Origin: Bacteroidota bacterium | GTDB lineage: Bacteria; Bacteroidota; Bacteroidia; AKYH767-A; 2013-40CM-41-45 | Direction: 5' to 3' | Assembly: GCA_003389385.1 (NCBI GenBank) | Contig: QQVM01000017.1 | Span: forward strand, 289,634 to 353,633 | DNA: 64,000 nucleotides | Shown: positions 8,754-17,646 of the stretch, one piece after another | Position numbering within the stretch: the first letter of the stretch is position 1 | Layout of the letters: every line of letters begins with the position of its first letter | The notes under the pieces: model-generated | The model's database searches: none | Seen by the model: only the letters and a program-made list of their open reading frames with translations | What the model was told of the DNA's origin: nothing | Made by a program: the position numbers and the translations under genes

Positions 8754-11700
8754 CCTGTGTACAAATGCTCTTCACCGGCCTCGTCAGCAAGTTTCACCCT
8801 GTATGTGTAAACTGACTCCTGACAAAGCTCTCCGCTTTTCTGATGTGTTCCGTTCCAGCCATTGTGAAGATCGTCGGAATGAAATATTTCATTTCCCCAA
8901 CGATCGAAAATTCTTATTTCTCCTTTTGAAATTCCAATTCCTGCTATATTGAAATGATCATTGATGCCATCGCCATTCGGGCTGAATGCATTTGGAATGA
9001 AAACTGAAAAATCTTCCCTCACAGTAATTTTACCGAAGACAGTATCTGAACATCCTGCAGAATTTTTGACTATCAGTCGGATGTCAAATGTGCCGGTGTT
9101 CTGGTAAGTATGCACTGGATTGAACACATTTGAAACTGTTGTTCCGTCACCTAAGTCCCATTCATAGCTGCTTCCTCCAATACTTTGATTGAATAAAGTG
9201 AGAGTGGCATTTGATCTTGTTAAGTGGTTTTCGGACAAGCTGAATAATGCTTCAGGAGCAGCATGGACAATTACGTGGCCGGGCATTGTGATTTCATTGA
9301 TGCATCCTGCCTGTGATACAGCCCTGAGACGAACCGAAAATACACCGGGTGTATGGTAAACATGTGAGGCATGAATTGAACTTTGTTCCTGGCTGCCGTC
9401 TCCAAAATTCCATGTGTAGGTGATTTCGGGGCTTACAGGTGATAGATTTGTGAATCGGACATTTACAGGTGCGCATTCAGGTCTGGCATCTGAAGTAAAG
9501 TTCACTGCGGGAATCGTTTCAACCTGTATGTAAATCTGTGCAGAAACCGGAGTTGTACCGCATCCGTCACTTACTGTTACCTGATAATTTGTTCCTGATG
9601 TCGGTGAAACGAAAACGGATGCTGAATCGGTTGTACTATGCATCCAGGAATAAGTGTAATCGCCGTCACCACCGGACACAGACACATGAAGATTGGTTCC
9701 GCTGCCAGTACAACTGATATTGTTGCCTGATAAGCTTACACTCAGCGAATCCCGTACTAAGACATAATGATATTGAGACATAGCTGTGCATCCGTATGCA
9801 TCAGTAACAGTGAAAGAATAACCTGTGTGTGCAATAGGTTGAATAATGGCATTCATGGAAACCTGGCCGTCATCCCATAAATAGGTATAAGGTTGAGTGC
9901 CGCCTGAAACTGTAGAGAGAATTGTGCCTGTCTGACCCTGACACATTACGGAAGGCCCATTTATGGATATGTTCCAAGGGCTTGGTTCAACGATGTTGAA
10001 CTGGCTAATTGAAGTACAGTTATTGGCATCCGTCACTACCACCGTATAAGATCCTGTTCCCAGGCCAGTTACTGAATTCCCTGATGGATTTCCTGCTGAC
10101 CATGAATAATTGTATGGTGCGGTTCCACCTGCTATTGAGACTTGCGCAGATCCGTCAATTCCGCCTGGACATGTGATGTTTGTACTTACAGTATTAAGTT
10201 GCATTCCGCTTCCTGCATTTACATTTATACTTGAAGTTTGTGTGCATGCGTTTGCATCTGTAACTGTTACTGTGTACAAACCGGCAGGAAGATTGTTGAT
10301 TGATGCTGTGCTCGCTCCGCTTGGATTCCAAAGATACTGATAGGGAGGTGTGCCGCCATTCACTGTCACTCCGGCGCTACCATCAGTTCCGCCATTGCAG
10401 CTTGCCGGAATGCTGGACGGAGTGATTTGAAGGGAAGCAGGCTGGCCGATGCTTAGAGTTACCTGAGCCTGGCATCCGTTCAAATCGGTAATGCTCACTG
10501 TATAGTTGCCTGCTGTAAGTAAACTTGCAGTTGAAAGAGTTCCTCCTGACGGTGACCAGTTATATGTATATGGGGCTGTTCCGCCTGATGCAGTTACTCC
10601 TGCGCTGCCGTCATTCCCACCGTTGCAACTGACATCGGAAATGGAAGCAACATTGGCAAGCATAGCCCCTGAGCCGTTCACTGTAAAACTTTGTTGAAGC
10701 TGACAGGAATTTGCGTCACTCACAGTCAAAATATAATTTCCGGCCGAAAGGTTCTGCAGTATTGAACCGCTGCCTGAAGGTTGCCAGTTGTAGTTAAGAA
10801 CCCCTGTGCCTCCTGTTGCATTCACACTGATCGATCCGTCGTTCTGTCCTGAACAGGAAGCGCTCTGAACATTGGAGGAACTGATTTGAATAGGAGGTGG
10901 ATCAGTCAAAAAATAGTTGGAGGAAGCACTGCATCCGTTTGCGTCAGTTACGGTGAGTGCATGCATTCCGGCTGATAATCCGGTTAATACTGCAGTGCCG
11001 GGATTTCCGTTCCAACTGTAAGAAAATGCACCGGTGCCTCCAATGGAAGAAACGCTGATTGTTCCGTCATTCCCTCCGGCACACAAAGGGTCGCTAGAGC
11101 TAAGCAGTGAAACGACAATAGGCGATGGTTCAACAATTGAGGTGCCGGATGAAAAAGTGCAGCCGTTGTTATCAGTGACAATGAGAGTGTAATTTCCGGG
11201 TCCCAGGTTGCCGACACTGGAAGAACTTCCAACTGAAGGTTGCCAGGAATATGAATATGGTGCTAGTCCTCCGCTGATGCTTGAGGTGATACTTCCATTC
11301 ATGTAGCCAGAGCAAGTGATATGTGCTGGTGTAAGTGAAATGTTTGCCGGTGGGGGTTCGACAATAATCGCAGTGGCTTGGCCAAGACATCCGTTTGCAT
11401 CCCTGATGCTCACATTATATGCTCCTGAACTAAGTCCGCTCAAGGATGAAGAAGTAGAACCGCCAGGAGTCCAGATGTATGTATATGGAGCTGTTCCACT
11501 GGTAGGTATTACAATTGCTGAGCCGTCTGCTCTTCCATTACAACTTACAGGGATAGTATTCACGGTAGCATTCACACTGGAATTTGAGCCAATAGTCACA
11601 CTGGCTTGCGCAAAACAACCATACATATCCGTTACGGTGACAGTATATGTTCCAGTAGTCAATCCGTTAGCAATAGCTCCGGTCCCACCTGAAGGAGACC

Positions 11701-13072
11701 AGGAATATCGATAAGCAGGATTTCCGCCGCTGGCAAGCACTGTAGCTGAACCCGTATTGCTGCTTCCACAAGCAATGTCACGAAATGTGGAAATTGTGGC
11801 GCTAAGAGGATTTGATTCTGCAATGTTTATGCTCAGAGATGTGGCGCATCCGCTCCCGTCGGTGACAGTTACAGTATAGATGCCACCCGCAAGATTACTA
11901 GCGGTAGGTCCATTTCCTCCTGATGGTGACCATGAATAAGAATAGGGTAGAGTGCCACCACTGACGCTGACTGTGGCAGATCCGGTATTCATCCCGTAAC
12001 AGGCAATACTGGTCGAGGCAGACATGTTAACTGTTGGACCGCTGCTGTTACTCACTCCGAGGTGGGATGTCATGCTGCAACCGTTCCCGTCAGTAATTGT
12101 GATGCTATAAGAACCAGCCGGTAAATTGGATGCGACTGATGATGTTCCTCCAATGGGAGACCATTGATAACTATATGGTGCTTGTCCTCCTGCTGGTGTT
12201 ACTGACAATGCACCATCACTCATGCCGCAGCTAGCATCAGTGGAATTATAAGTGATATAGATTGAAGAAACGGGTGTGATGTTGGTGGTTTCCGAATATG
12301 TACATCCGTTATCATCTGTAACTGTCATCGTATAAAGTCCTGCAGAAAGATTCGAAGCCAGGGAAAAATTGCCTCCGCTTGGAGACCAACTGTAAGAATA
12401 TGGTGCAACACCTCCCGACACATTTACTGCAGACGTTCCATTGGCAGAACCGGTGCAACTGGCAGGCGTATTGTTGAATAAAATGCTTAACGGGGCAGGT
12501 TGACTTATTGTAACATTCGCGCTTGCTGAACAGCCTCCAAGGTCTGTCACGCTCACTGTATAGTTACCTGCGATCAGATTCCTCGCTATGGCCCCACTGC
12601 CTCCGTTGGGCGACCAAGAGTACAAATATCCAGGACTGCCGCCGCTTACACTAACAGTTGCGGATCCGGTATTTAAACCATTGCATGCTACGTTATTATA
12701 GTTTTGGATTACGGCGAGCAGAGGTGCTGGTTCTGTTAATAAAATTGTCTCGGTAACACTGAATCCTGTGGCATCAGTCACAAGTACAGAATATGTTCCA
12801 GCGGAAAGTCCGCTTGCAGTTGAACTGCTACCACCGGACGGAGACCAGGAAAAGGTAAATGGCGGAGTTCCACCGTTTGTTGAAGCGGTAATTGAACCAT
12901 TATTGCCTCCTGCACAGGAAGGACCAAATGGGTTGAGCGAGACAGTGAATGGGAGATTGTTTGCCGATGAAGAATTCGAAAGAACCTTGCTGTCAAGTCC
13001 ATGAACTGCTTCATTGAAAAATGCCAGAGATAGAAACAGTAGTAACAGAAATGTAGAATTGATTCTGTGCAT
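8732..13072 (-). CDS. SprB-repeat surface adhesin with PKD domains and type B T9SS sorting domain
   Basis: 1446 residues with a signal peptide (1-25). About 13 tandem SprB-type repeats of roughly 70 residues follow, each with the frame C.G...GS..V...GG..PY.Y.W.P.GG....L.AG.Y.V.VTD..GC, then two more divergent repeats. Two PKD domains come next (YTWNFGDGSQ and YEWDLGDGTT). The last 90 residues form a gliding-motility-type C-terminal domain (VFIPNAFSPNGDGINDHF, RIFDRWGNEIFHS, GKISLLN), the type B signal for T9SS. It is a cell-surface or released adhesin-like protein; SprB itself is the gliding adhesin of Flavobacterium, but many non-gliding Bacteroidota have such proteins. Ligand unknown. Confidence 0.9.
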   Translation of the reverse strand: MHRINSTFLLLLFLSLAFFNEAVHGLDSKVLSNSSSANNLPFTVSLNPFGPSCAGGNNGSITASTNGGTPPFTFSWSPSGGSSSTASGLSAGTYSVLVTDATGFSVTETILLTEPAPLLAVIQNYNNVACNGLNTGSATVSVSGGSPGYLYSWSPNGGSGAIARNLIAGNYTVSVTDLGGCSASANVTISQPAPLSILFNNTPASCTGSANGTSAVNVSGGVAPYSYSWSPSGGNFSLASNLSAGLYTMTVTDDNGCTYSETTNITPVSSIYITYNSTDASCGMSDGALSVTPAGGQAPYSYQWSPIGGTSSVASNLPAGSYSITITDGNGCSMTSHLGVSNSSGPTVNMSASTSIACYGMNTGSATVSVSGGTLPYSYSWSPSGGNGPTASNLAGGIYTVTVTDGSGCATSLSINIAESNPLSATISTFRDIACGSSNTGSATVLASGGNPAYRYSWSPSGGTGAIANGLTTGTYTVTVTDMYGCFAQASVTIGSNSSVNATVNTIPVSCNGRADGSAIVIPTSGTAPYTYIWTPGGSTSSSLSGLSSGAYNVSIRDANGCLGQATAIIVEPPPANISLTPAHITCSGYMNGSITSSISGGLAPYSYSWQPSVGSSSSVGNLGPGNYTLIVTDNNGCTFSSGTSIVEPSPIVVSLLSSSDPLCAGGNDGTISVSSIGGTGAFSYSWNGNPGTAVLTGLSAGMHALTVTDANGCSASSNYFLTDPPPIQISSSNVQSASCSGQNDGSISVNATGGTGVLNYNWQPSGSGSILQNLSAGNYILTVSDANSCQLQQSFTVNGSGAMLANVASISDVSCNGGNDGSAGVTASGGTAPYTYNWSPSGGTLSTASLLTAGNYTVSITDLNGCQAQVTLSIGQPASLQITPSSIPASCNGGTDGSAGVTVNGGTPPYQYLWNPSGASTASINNLPAGLYTVTVTDANACTQTSSINVNAGSGMQLNTVSTNITCPGGIDGSAQVSIAGGTAPYNYSWSAGNPSGNSVTGLGTGSYTVVVTDANNCTSISQFNIVEPSPWNISINGPSVMCQGQTGTILSTVSGGTQPYTYLWDDGQVSMNAIIQPIAHTGYSFTVTDAYGCTAMSQYHYVLVRDSLSVSLSGNNISCTGSGTNLHVSVSGGDGDYTYSWMHSTTDSASVFVSPTSGTNYQVTVSDGCGTTPVSAQIYIQVETIPAVNFTSDARPECAPVNVRFTNLSPVSPEITYTWNFGDGSQEQSSIHASHVYHTPGVFSVRLRAVSQAGCINEITMPGHVIVHAAPEALFSLSENHLTRSNATLTLFNQSIGGSSYEWDLGDGTTVSNVFNPVHTYQNTGTFDIRLIVKNSAGCSDTVFGKITVREDFSVFIPNAFSPNGDGINDHFNIAGIGISKGEIRIFDRWGNEIFHSDDLHNGWNGTHQKSGELCQESVYTYRVKLADEAGEEHLYTGKISLLN
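9990..12960 (-). repeat. Tandem array of about 13 SprB-type coding repeats
   Basis: Coding DNA of the adhesin repeats with a period of roughly 210-230 bases. Segments such as the one coding for YSWSPSGG recur with few base changes between units, while other parts of each unit are diverged. It is a coding repeat and not a CRISPR array. Confidence 0.75.
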
Positions 13073-13418
13073 CCTGACTGGATCAGTTTAATATCAGAAA
13101 ATTTATTGCTGGGTTTATAATTACGACAGTGTCAAATTTCCCGTAAATGCCACCGGAACGATGCTCAGGTGTATTGAACTCCTGGCTGACCGTTCGGAAT
13201 ATTTCACGAAATTTAAACAAAATTCTTGAGATTTCAAGCTATTGGGAGCATGTATCAGCCCTGAAAAGTGTAGTCAGGACAGGCTTGAATTCAGCGATAA
13301 TTTATCCCATACTATAATTGATAGCTGATAGTTTTTAATAAAATTCAACATTTCTCCTTTTATTATCGCACGAAGCTTTCTAATTTCGCATGAATTCAAA
13401 TATTAAAACAGGCAAAAT
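13073..13418. other. Intergenic region between SprB-repeat gene and mdh
   Basis: 346 bases between divergent genes. Apart from the probable mdh promoter at its right end I see no ORF with a plausible start, no tRNA-like fold and no strong inverted repeat. AT-rich stretches near 13320-13390 fit regulatory DNA. Confidence 0.5.
13358..13388 (+). promoter_or_regulatory. Probable mdh promoter
   Basis: TTTT at 13358-13361, 19-base spacer, then TAATTTCG at 13381-13388, one base off the -7 consensus TAnnTTTG. It predicts a leader of about 24 bases before the mdh ATG. The -33 element is weak; pattern match only. Confidence 0.4.
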
Positions 13419-14363
13419 ATGAAAGTAACAGTAGTGGGTGCGGGAAATGTCGGTGCAACTTGTGCGGATGTGATCGCCCGCCGGGAATTTGTTCATGAAG
13501 TGGTCCTTCTTGACATCAAAGAAGGAATTGCTGAAGGAAAGTCACTTGACATGTGGCAGACAGCTCCGATCAATCTTTATGATACTAGGATGTATGGCTC
13601 CACGAATGATTATGCGAAGACTGCTAACTCTGATGTGGTGGTGATCACATCCGGATTACCGAGAAAGCCGGGCATGTCCAGAGATGATCTGATCGCTACC
13701 AATGCAGGGATTGTTCGTTCTGTTACGGAAAACATTGTAAAGTATTCACCGGATACAATCATCATCGTTGTTTCAAATCCGCTCGACGTGATGACATATT
13801 GTGCATATCTTACTTCGAAGTTTGATCCGGCGCGTGTTTTCGGAATGGCCGGAATCCTGGATACTGCACGTTACCGTGCCTTCCTGGCCGAAGCAATCAA
13901 TGTGAGTCCGAAAGACATTCAGGCAGTGCTTATGGGTGGCCACGGCGATACCATGGTTCCGCTTCCACGTTATACCACAGTTTCCGGAATTCCTGTGACG
14001 GAATTAATCTCCAGGCAGGAACTGGATGCAATTGTTGATCGCACTAAGAAAGGTGGTGGAGAACTTGTTAACCTGATGGGTACTTCCGCATGGTACGCTC
14101 CCGGAGCGGCTGCAGCTCAAATGGTTGAAGCGGTTATCAAAGATCAGAAAAGGATATTCCCTTGTTGCGCATGGCTGCAGGGTGAATATGGATTAAAAGA
14201 TATTTATCTGGGAGTGCCGGTGAAACTTGGCCGTAAGGGAATAGAACAGATTATCGAACTTAAACTTAATAAGGATGAAATGGAACTGTTGAACGGTTCC
14301 GCTAAAGCTGTGAAGGAAGTCATGGAAGTTCTGGATGGGATGAATCAGCCAGCATCTAAATAA
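13419..14363 (+). CDS. mdh: Malate dehydrogenase
   Basis: 314 residues with an N-terminal Rossmann motif GAGNVG at 7-12, the mobile-loop segment GLPRKPGMSRDDL carrying the substrate-binding Arg residues, VVSNPLDVMTY, and the catalytic His175 in MGGHGDTMVPLPRY. RKPGMSR rather than the lactate-dehydrogenase loop (which has Gln at the specificity site) supports malate. It belongs to the LDH-like MDH group typical of Bacteroidota. It is a cytosolic enzyme of the TCA cycle converting malate and oxaloacetate with NAD. It is transcribed alone with a promoter before and a strong terminator after. Confidence 0.95.
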   Translation: MKVTVVGAGNVGATCADVIARREFVHEVVLLDIKEGIAEGKSLDMWQTAPINLYDTRMYGSTNDYAKTANSDVVVITSGLPRKPGMSRDDLIATNAGIVRSVTENIVKYSPDTIIIVVSNPLDVMTYCAYLTSKFDPARVFGMAGILDTARYRAFLAEAINVSPKDIQAVLMGGHGDTMVPLPRYTTVSGIPVTELISRQELDAIVDRTKKGGGELVNLMGTSAWYAPGAAAAQMVEAVIKDQKRIFPCCAWLQGEYGLKDIYLGVPVKLGRKGIEQIIELKLNKDEMELLNGSAKAVKEVMEVLDGMNQPASK

Positions 14364-14384
14364 TATCAGCAAACTCAAATGAAA

Positions 14385-14411
14385 GGCATCCGCATCCGGA
14401 TGCCTTTTTTT
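14385..14411 (+). terminator. Rho-independent terminator after mdh
   Basis: Perfect 8-bp stem GGCATCCG / CGGATGCC with a 4-base loop CATC and a run of seven T. It starts 21 bases after the mdh stop and ends 5 bases before the ATG of the next gene, an unusually tight arrangement discussed in the findings. Confidence 0.9.
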
Positions 14412-14416
14412 ATCAC

Positions 14417-14854
14417 ATGAAAAAAATAATTCTGCCATTGAAGATCCGGCTGATTGAAGACGATGGATGTCATATTACCCTTTGCGCTGAAATAAACGGA
14501 AAGAATGCCGAGCTTCTTGTAGATACAGGGGCATCAAGAACAGTTTTCGATCTGGAAAGAATAAAAGCATTTGTCAGTGCATCGGATTTTAAGCCCCATC
14601 ATAAATTATCAACCGGACTCGGCACAAATTCCATGGAAACGCAGGCTGTAATGATTGAGTCACTTACTCTGGGTGAATTGCTTATTTCAAATCATGAAGC
14701 AATCCTTCTTGATCTCAGACATGTGAATGAATCTTATTCTCAGCTGGAGCTTCCGGAGATTGACGGTGTGATCGGAAGCGATATTCTGCTTGCACACAAG
14801 GCAATTATTGATTTCGCAAAAAGGAAGATTACTTTTTATATTGAACAGGACTAG
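14417..14854 (+). CDS. Retropepsin-like aspartyl protease family protein
   Basis: 145 residues. The retropepsin active-site motif DTGAS is at 36-40 in AELLVDTGASRTVFD, and a downstream hydrophobic-Gly segment IDGVIGSDIL (about 113-122) matches the flap/psi-loop partner of the fold. As a single-lobe protein it would act as a homodimer. No signal peptide, so it is probably cytosolic. The physiological substrate is unknown. The start lies immediately after the mdh terminator, and its last four bases overlap the convergent DCC-family gene. Confidence 0.75.
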   Translation: MKKIILPLKIRLIEDDGCHITLCAEINGKNAELLVDTGASRTVFDLERIKAFVSASDFKPHHKLSTGLGTNSMETQAVMIESLTLGELLISNHEAILLDLRHVNESYSQLELPEIDGVIGSDILLAHKAIIDFAKRKITFYIEQD

Positions 14855-15252
14855 GTTAAAAATTTCGAGCGAATTTTTTTATCCAGAGAACAATATTTAG
14901 CAGTCCCGAATATCTTATAACGATTGTTGGCAACGATACGGTATATTTTTTCTCTTATTGAAGTCGGCATAATACCGTACGTTTTTCGTAGGAATGAAAC
15001 GCCATTCAGTTTCTTCAGAATTGCCATTACTGCATTTGAACCTGAGTAATACTGATTATCTTCAATCATGATAATTGACTCCAAGCTGATTCCAGACATG
15101 CCGTACTTCGCCAGGATTATTCTGCCATGTTCAGACTGAAGTCCGGTTATTCTGAATTCATCTTGTTTGTCATAACGGGCAATCCATACAGCCAGCCGGT
15201 TGCATAATGCGCACTCATCATCTATCAGGATAAATGCGTGCGATGATTTCAT
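14851..15252 (-). CDS. DCC-family (DUF393) thiol-disulfide oxidoreductase-like protein
   Basis: 133 residues. The N-terminal beta strand leads into DDECALCN with Cys14 and Cys17, the DxxCxxC pattern of the DCC family, which has a thioredoxin-like fold. The rest (YKIFGTAKYCSLDKKIRSKFL near the end) fits the family. No signal peptide. The ATG shares one base with the stop of the beta-propeller lipoprotein gene, so it is the last gene of a tightly coupled operon; the link suggests a redox or maturation role for that operon, but this is inference. Confidence 0.75.
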   Translation of the reverse strand: MKSSHAFILIDDECALCNRLAVWIARYDKQDEFRITGLQSEHGRIILAKYGMSGISLESIIMIEDNQYYSGSNAVMAILKKLNGVSFLRKTYGIMPTSIREKIYRIVANNRYKIFGTAKYCSLDKKIRSKFLT

Positions 15253-16733
15253 TACTTTTTGTATTCGACAAAATATGGAAAAGTGAGCAGTTCATTCCGG
15301 TAAACAAAACTTGATCCATCGGGCTGGGTTTTCCTGTATAGCGAGAGATTGCTCATATTTATTGCAGTCATATATCCGTTTCTTCCTCCACATCCGGTAG
15401 AGTGGTGTGGCGTGGGACCGTTACTGTCAGAATTCAGGTGAGCTACATAAACAATGTCTTTATCGTCGTTCACTGCAATGCCATGTGGCTGATATCCTGT
15501 ATAGACTGAAGTGATCAAAGAATTTGTCTGATAATTTATCACATATACATTACCTTTCCTGTTTGTTCCGGACGGGTCATCGGTGCAGGAAATAAAAAGA
15601 TAGGGACGGGTAGAAGATATGCTGAACTCTTGTGGACGATGGCCTACAGGTATAATGCCTAACAGACTGTCGTTTGCCGTGCGGAAAATCCTTACTTCAT
15701 TGCTTGCCTGACAACTAACGAAATACTTCTGTCCGTCAGGACTCAGAATCATTTCATGTGCATCATATCTCGACGCAGTTGTTTTACTTTCTCCCGGCTG
15801 CAGTATTACAGGATCATAATTGTAAAATACATTGCTTATATCCACCTTATTGACAAAGTTGCCGAGTTGAGAAGTCAGATACAGGTAATTTCCGTCCGGC
15901 GTGATAAATCCTCCATGTGGAAACTCAGGAAAAATGCTTGTTTCTACTACCATATTCTCCAGATCAATGACAGTTGTTTTCTGAAGGAGAGTAGCACTTA
16001 CAAATCCTTTTTTACCGTCAGGCGTGATGATAATTGTGTTCCAGTCTCCTGTGCCGATATTAACAGTGCCTACAGGTGTATCATCTTCAGTTCGGAATTT
16101 CTGAATGATTTTTCCGTTAAAGAAAACTACATACCAGTACCTTCCGTCAGGAGATAATCTGACCATGTGTGGCGCTTCTGTATTTTCAGGGCTGATGCCA
16201 ACTGATACGTACTTCATAATATTACCGCTCTCTGCGTCGATTACCGCAACCTGGTCGCAACCCTGCATGCATATGTATGCTTTTTTTCTTGAAGCTCCGT
16301 CAGGATATCTCAACTCACCTGATTTGTTACGTCCACCGTTGGCAATCCAGTTTACCAATGTCTGATACTCGGCACTACTCAAAGCTTCAGCTCCTATCGG
16401 CATTCTCGGTTCAAGAGTCGGACCTAATGATGTGTCTGAATTGACAAAATACAACAGGAAACTGTAGTCTGTACTGAATGGAATTACACTGCTTCCGCTT
16501 CTGCCGCCAGCATACATACTTTCCCAGGAACTGAAATCAAGTCCGCCGGCATTCTGGTAACTGATGTTGTTGTGACATCCTGCGGTTGCGCACTTGGTAG
16601 TGATGATTGCGGAAACTTCAGATGGGAAATTGCTTTCAGGGATCAATTCCTGCTTGTCATAGGTGCATGAGAATTGTAACAATGCTGTAATTGCAAGTAC
16701 AATCAATGTAAATGAATTTTTTATTGCATTCAT
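15252..16733 (-). CDS. YncE-like beta-propeller lipoprotein with N-terminal CX4CH haem-like motif
   Basis: 493 residues. A lipoprotein signal ends at Cys23 (ALLQFSC). Residues about 40-130 resemble the small cytochrome-like domain of planctomycete-type proteins: C48-x4-C53-H54 and, later, EPRMPIGAEALSSAEYQTLVNWIANGG, where LSSAEYQTLVNWIANGG is the typical final helix and the Met a possible axial ligand. The CX4CH spacing is not the usual CXXCH, so haem attachment is uncertain. From about 150 to the end a propeller of YVTN-type blades follows (SPDGRYWYVVF, TPDGKKGFVSA, TPDGNYLYLTS, SPDGQKYFVS, STRPYLFIS). E. coli YncE sits beside the TonB receptor YncD; here a TonB receptor also lies nearby. 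It overlaps neighbours on both sides by 4 and 1 bases. Confidence 0.8.
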   Translation of the reverse strand: MNAIKNSFTLIVLAITALLQFSCTYDKQELIPESNFPSEVSAIITTKCATAGCHNNISYQNAGGLDFSSWESMYAGGRSGSSVIPFSTDYSFLLYFVNSDTSLGPTLEPRMPIGAEALSSAEYQTLVNWIANGGRNKSGELRYPDGASRKKAYICMQGCDQVAVIDAESGNIMKYVSVGISPENTEAPHMVRLSPDGRYWYVVFFNGKIIQKFRTEDDTPVGTVNIGTGDWNTIIITPDGKKGFVSATLLQKTTVIDLENMVVETSIFPEFPHGGFITPDGNYLYLTSQLGNFVNKVDISNVFYNYDPVILQPGESKTTASRYDAHEMILSPDGQKYFVSCQASNEVRIFRTANDSLLGIIPVGHRPQEFSISSTRPYLFISCTDDPSGTNRKGNVYVINYQTNSLITSVYTGYQPHGIAVNDDKDIVYVAHLNSDSNGPTPHHSTGCGGRNGYMTAINMSNLSLYRKTQPDGSSFVYRNELLTFPYFVEYKK

Positions 16734-17131
16734 TCTCCGGCCATCAATAGGATTGAAGTTTTATTTCCGCTGTCACCTGATAATGTTATCGGCACATAAG
16801 CCCTTACATTCGCCCCAAACCAGGCATCATAACCGCTGGCATACAAGTAGTAATTTCCAGGATAAAGATTTTCAAACAGAACCGTGCCATATGAATCGCT
16901 CAGTAATTTAAATTCGTACAAAGTGCTGTCATAGCCGGGGAATTCCACTGCATTTCTTTTCAGATAAACCCAAACGCCTGGAACTTCCCATGTGTGATGC
17001 ACCACTTTGGCTTCAAGCATCAGATTTCCGGGAACTACAACTCCTTCATCTTTCCTGCGTTCAGATTTTTCACACGAGAAAATAATCTGTGCAAGAATGG
17101 CTAAAAGAATAAAACCACGGAAACCAATCAT
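16730..17131 (-). CDS. Small lipoprotein, paralogue of the next upstream gene
   Basis: 133 residues with a lipobox ending at Cys20 (QIIFSC) and a charged tether. The mature part shares a pattern with the adjacent 137-residue protein: a His-His pair (VVHHTWEVP), VW.YLKRNAVEF, a YD segment, then PGNYYLYASGYD. This looks like a small beta-sandwich (transthyretin or Cna-B-like), but I cannot name a family. Start and stop overlap both neighbours by four bases (ATGA type). Likely exposed on the outer membrane together with the propeller lipoprotein. Function unknown; the HH pair next to a His-rich/TonB locus makes metal binding worth testing. Confidence 0.7.
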   Translation of the reverse strand: MIGFRGFILLAILAQIIFSCEKSERRKDEGVVVPGNLMLEAKVVHHTWEVPGVWVYLKRNAVEFPGYDSTLYEFKLLSDSYGTVLFENLYPGNYYLYASGYDAWFGANVRAYVPITLSGDSGNKTSILLMAGE

Positions 17132-17541
17132 TCAGTTACAAATATTTCCAATGGAATTTCTCCCGTTCCCTGATTAAATGATAATGATCTTCCGCCTCTT
17201 ACAACTTCAGAAATATTTGAATCCCATCCAGAGGCGTAGAAGTAATAATCTCCGCATTTTAGGCCGTTTATATGCACATGGTCTTCGCCAAATTCACCGA
17301 TGAACCTGGCATCATATCCACTAGGAGCACTAGCCCAGTCTATAGCGTTGTATTTAATCCAGACAGTGTCTGGCCTCAAGCTGTCATTCGGAATCAGCAC
17401 ATCGTGATGCAAAAGTCTTGCAGTAACATTGACACCGCCGCCGCTTCCTGCTTCACATTTATTTTCTTTTTTACAAGATGAAAGTGAAAGAAAAAAAATA
17501 CTTGCTCCTATAATGGAGAGAACCCCCAAATTTCTATTCAT
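17128..17541 (-). CDS. Small lipoprotein, first gene of the lipoprotein operon
   Basis: 137 residues with a lipobox at Cys23 (LSLSSC) followed by KKENKC. It shares RLLHHDVLIP, VWIKYNAIDW, SGYDARF and CGDYYFYASGWD with the 133-residue paralogue. The probable promoter TAACTTTG (minus strand, 17591-17584) lies 42 bases before the ATG, so this operon of four genes can be expressed apart from the TonB receptor, whose stop is 105 bases upstream. Family not recognised. Confidence 0.7.
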   Translation of the reverse strand: MNRNLGVLSIIGASIFFLSLSSCKKENKCEAGSGGGVNVTARLLHHDVLIPNDSLRPDTVWIKYNAIDWASAPSGYDARFIGEFGEDHVHINGLKCGDYYFYASGWDSNISEVVRGGRSLSFNQGTGEIPLEIFVTE

Positions 17542-17583
17542 AATTTTAATTTGATTTATTGATTATAACACTTGACTGAATTA

Positions 17584-17591
17584 CAAAGTTA
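17584..17591 (-). promoter_or_regulatory. -7 element before the lipoprotein operon
   Basis: Exact TAnnTTTG (TAACTTTG on the minus strand) 42 bases before the start of the first lipoprotein gene, in the 105-base gap after the TonB receptor gene. No good -33 TTTG is found at 19-21 bases, so the promoter may need an activator or be weak. Confidence 0.4.
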
Positions 17592-17646
17592 TCCAATTAT
17601 TAAGGTATTTGCGGTCGAAATTCTGTCAAATTTTACAATTCACCAC

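Noticed and set aside
11316..11714. Plus-strand open frame of 132 codons opposite the SprB-repeat gene
   Set aside because: Antisense shadow of low-complexity repeats; no family motif, signal or promoter.
9990..12960. Regularly spaced similar sequences that could be taken for a CRISPR or minisatellite array
   Set aside because: The period of about 210-230 bases, the intact reading frame and the SprB-repeat translation show they are coding repeats.
15756..16157. Plus-strand open frame of 133 codons opposite the propeller lipoprotein
   Set aside because: Antisense to conserved YVTN blades; no recognisable domain or start context.
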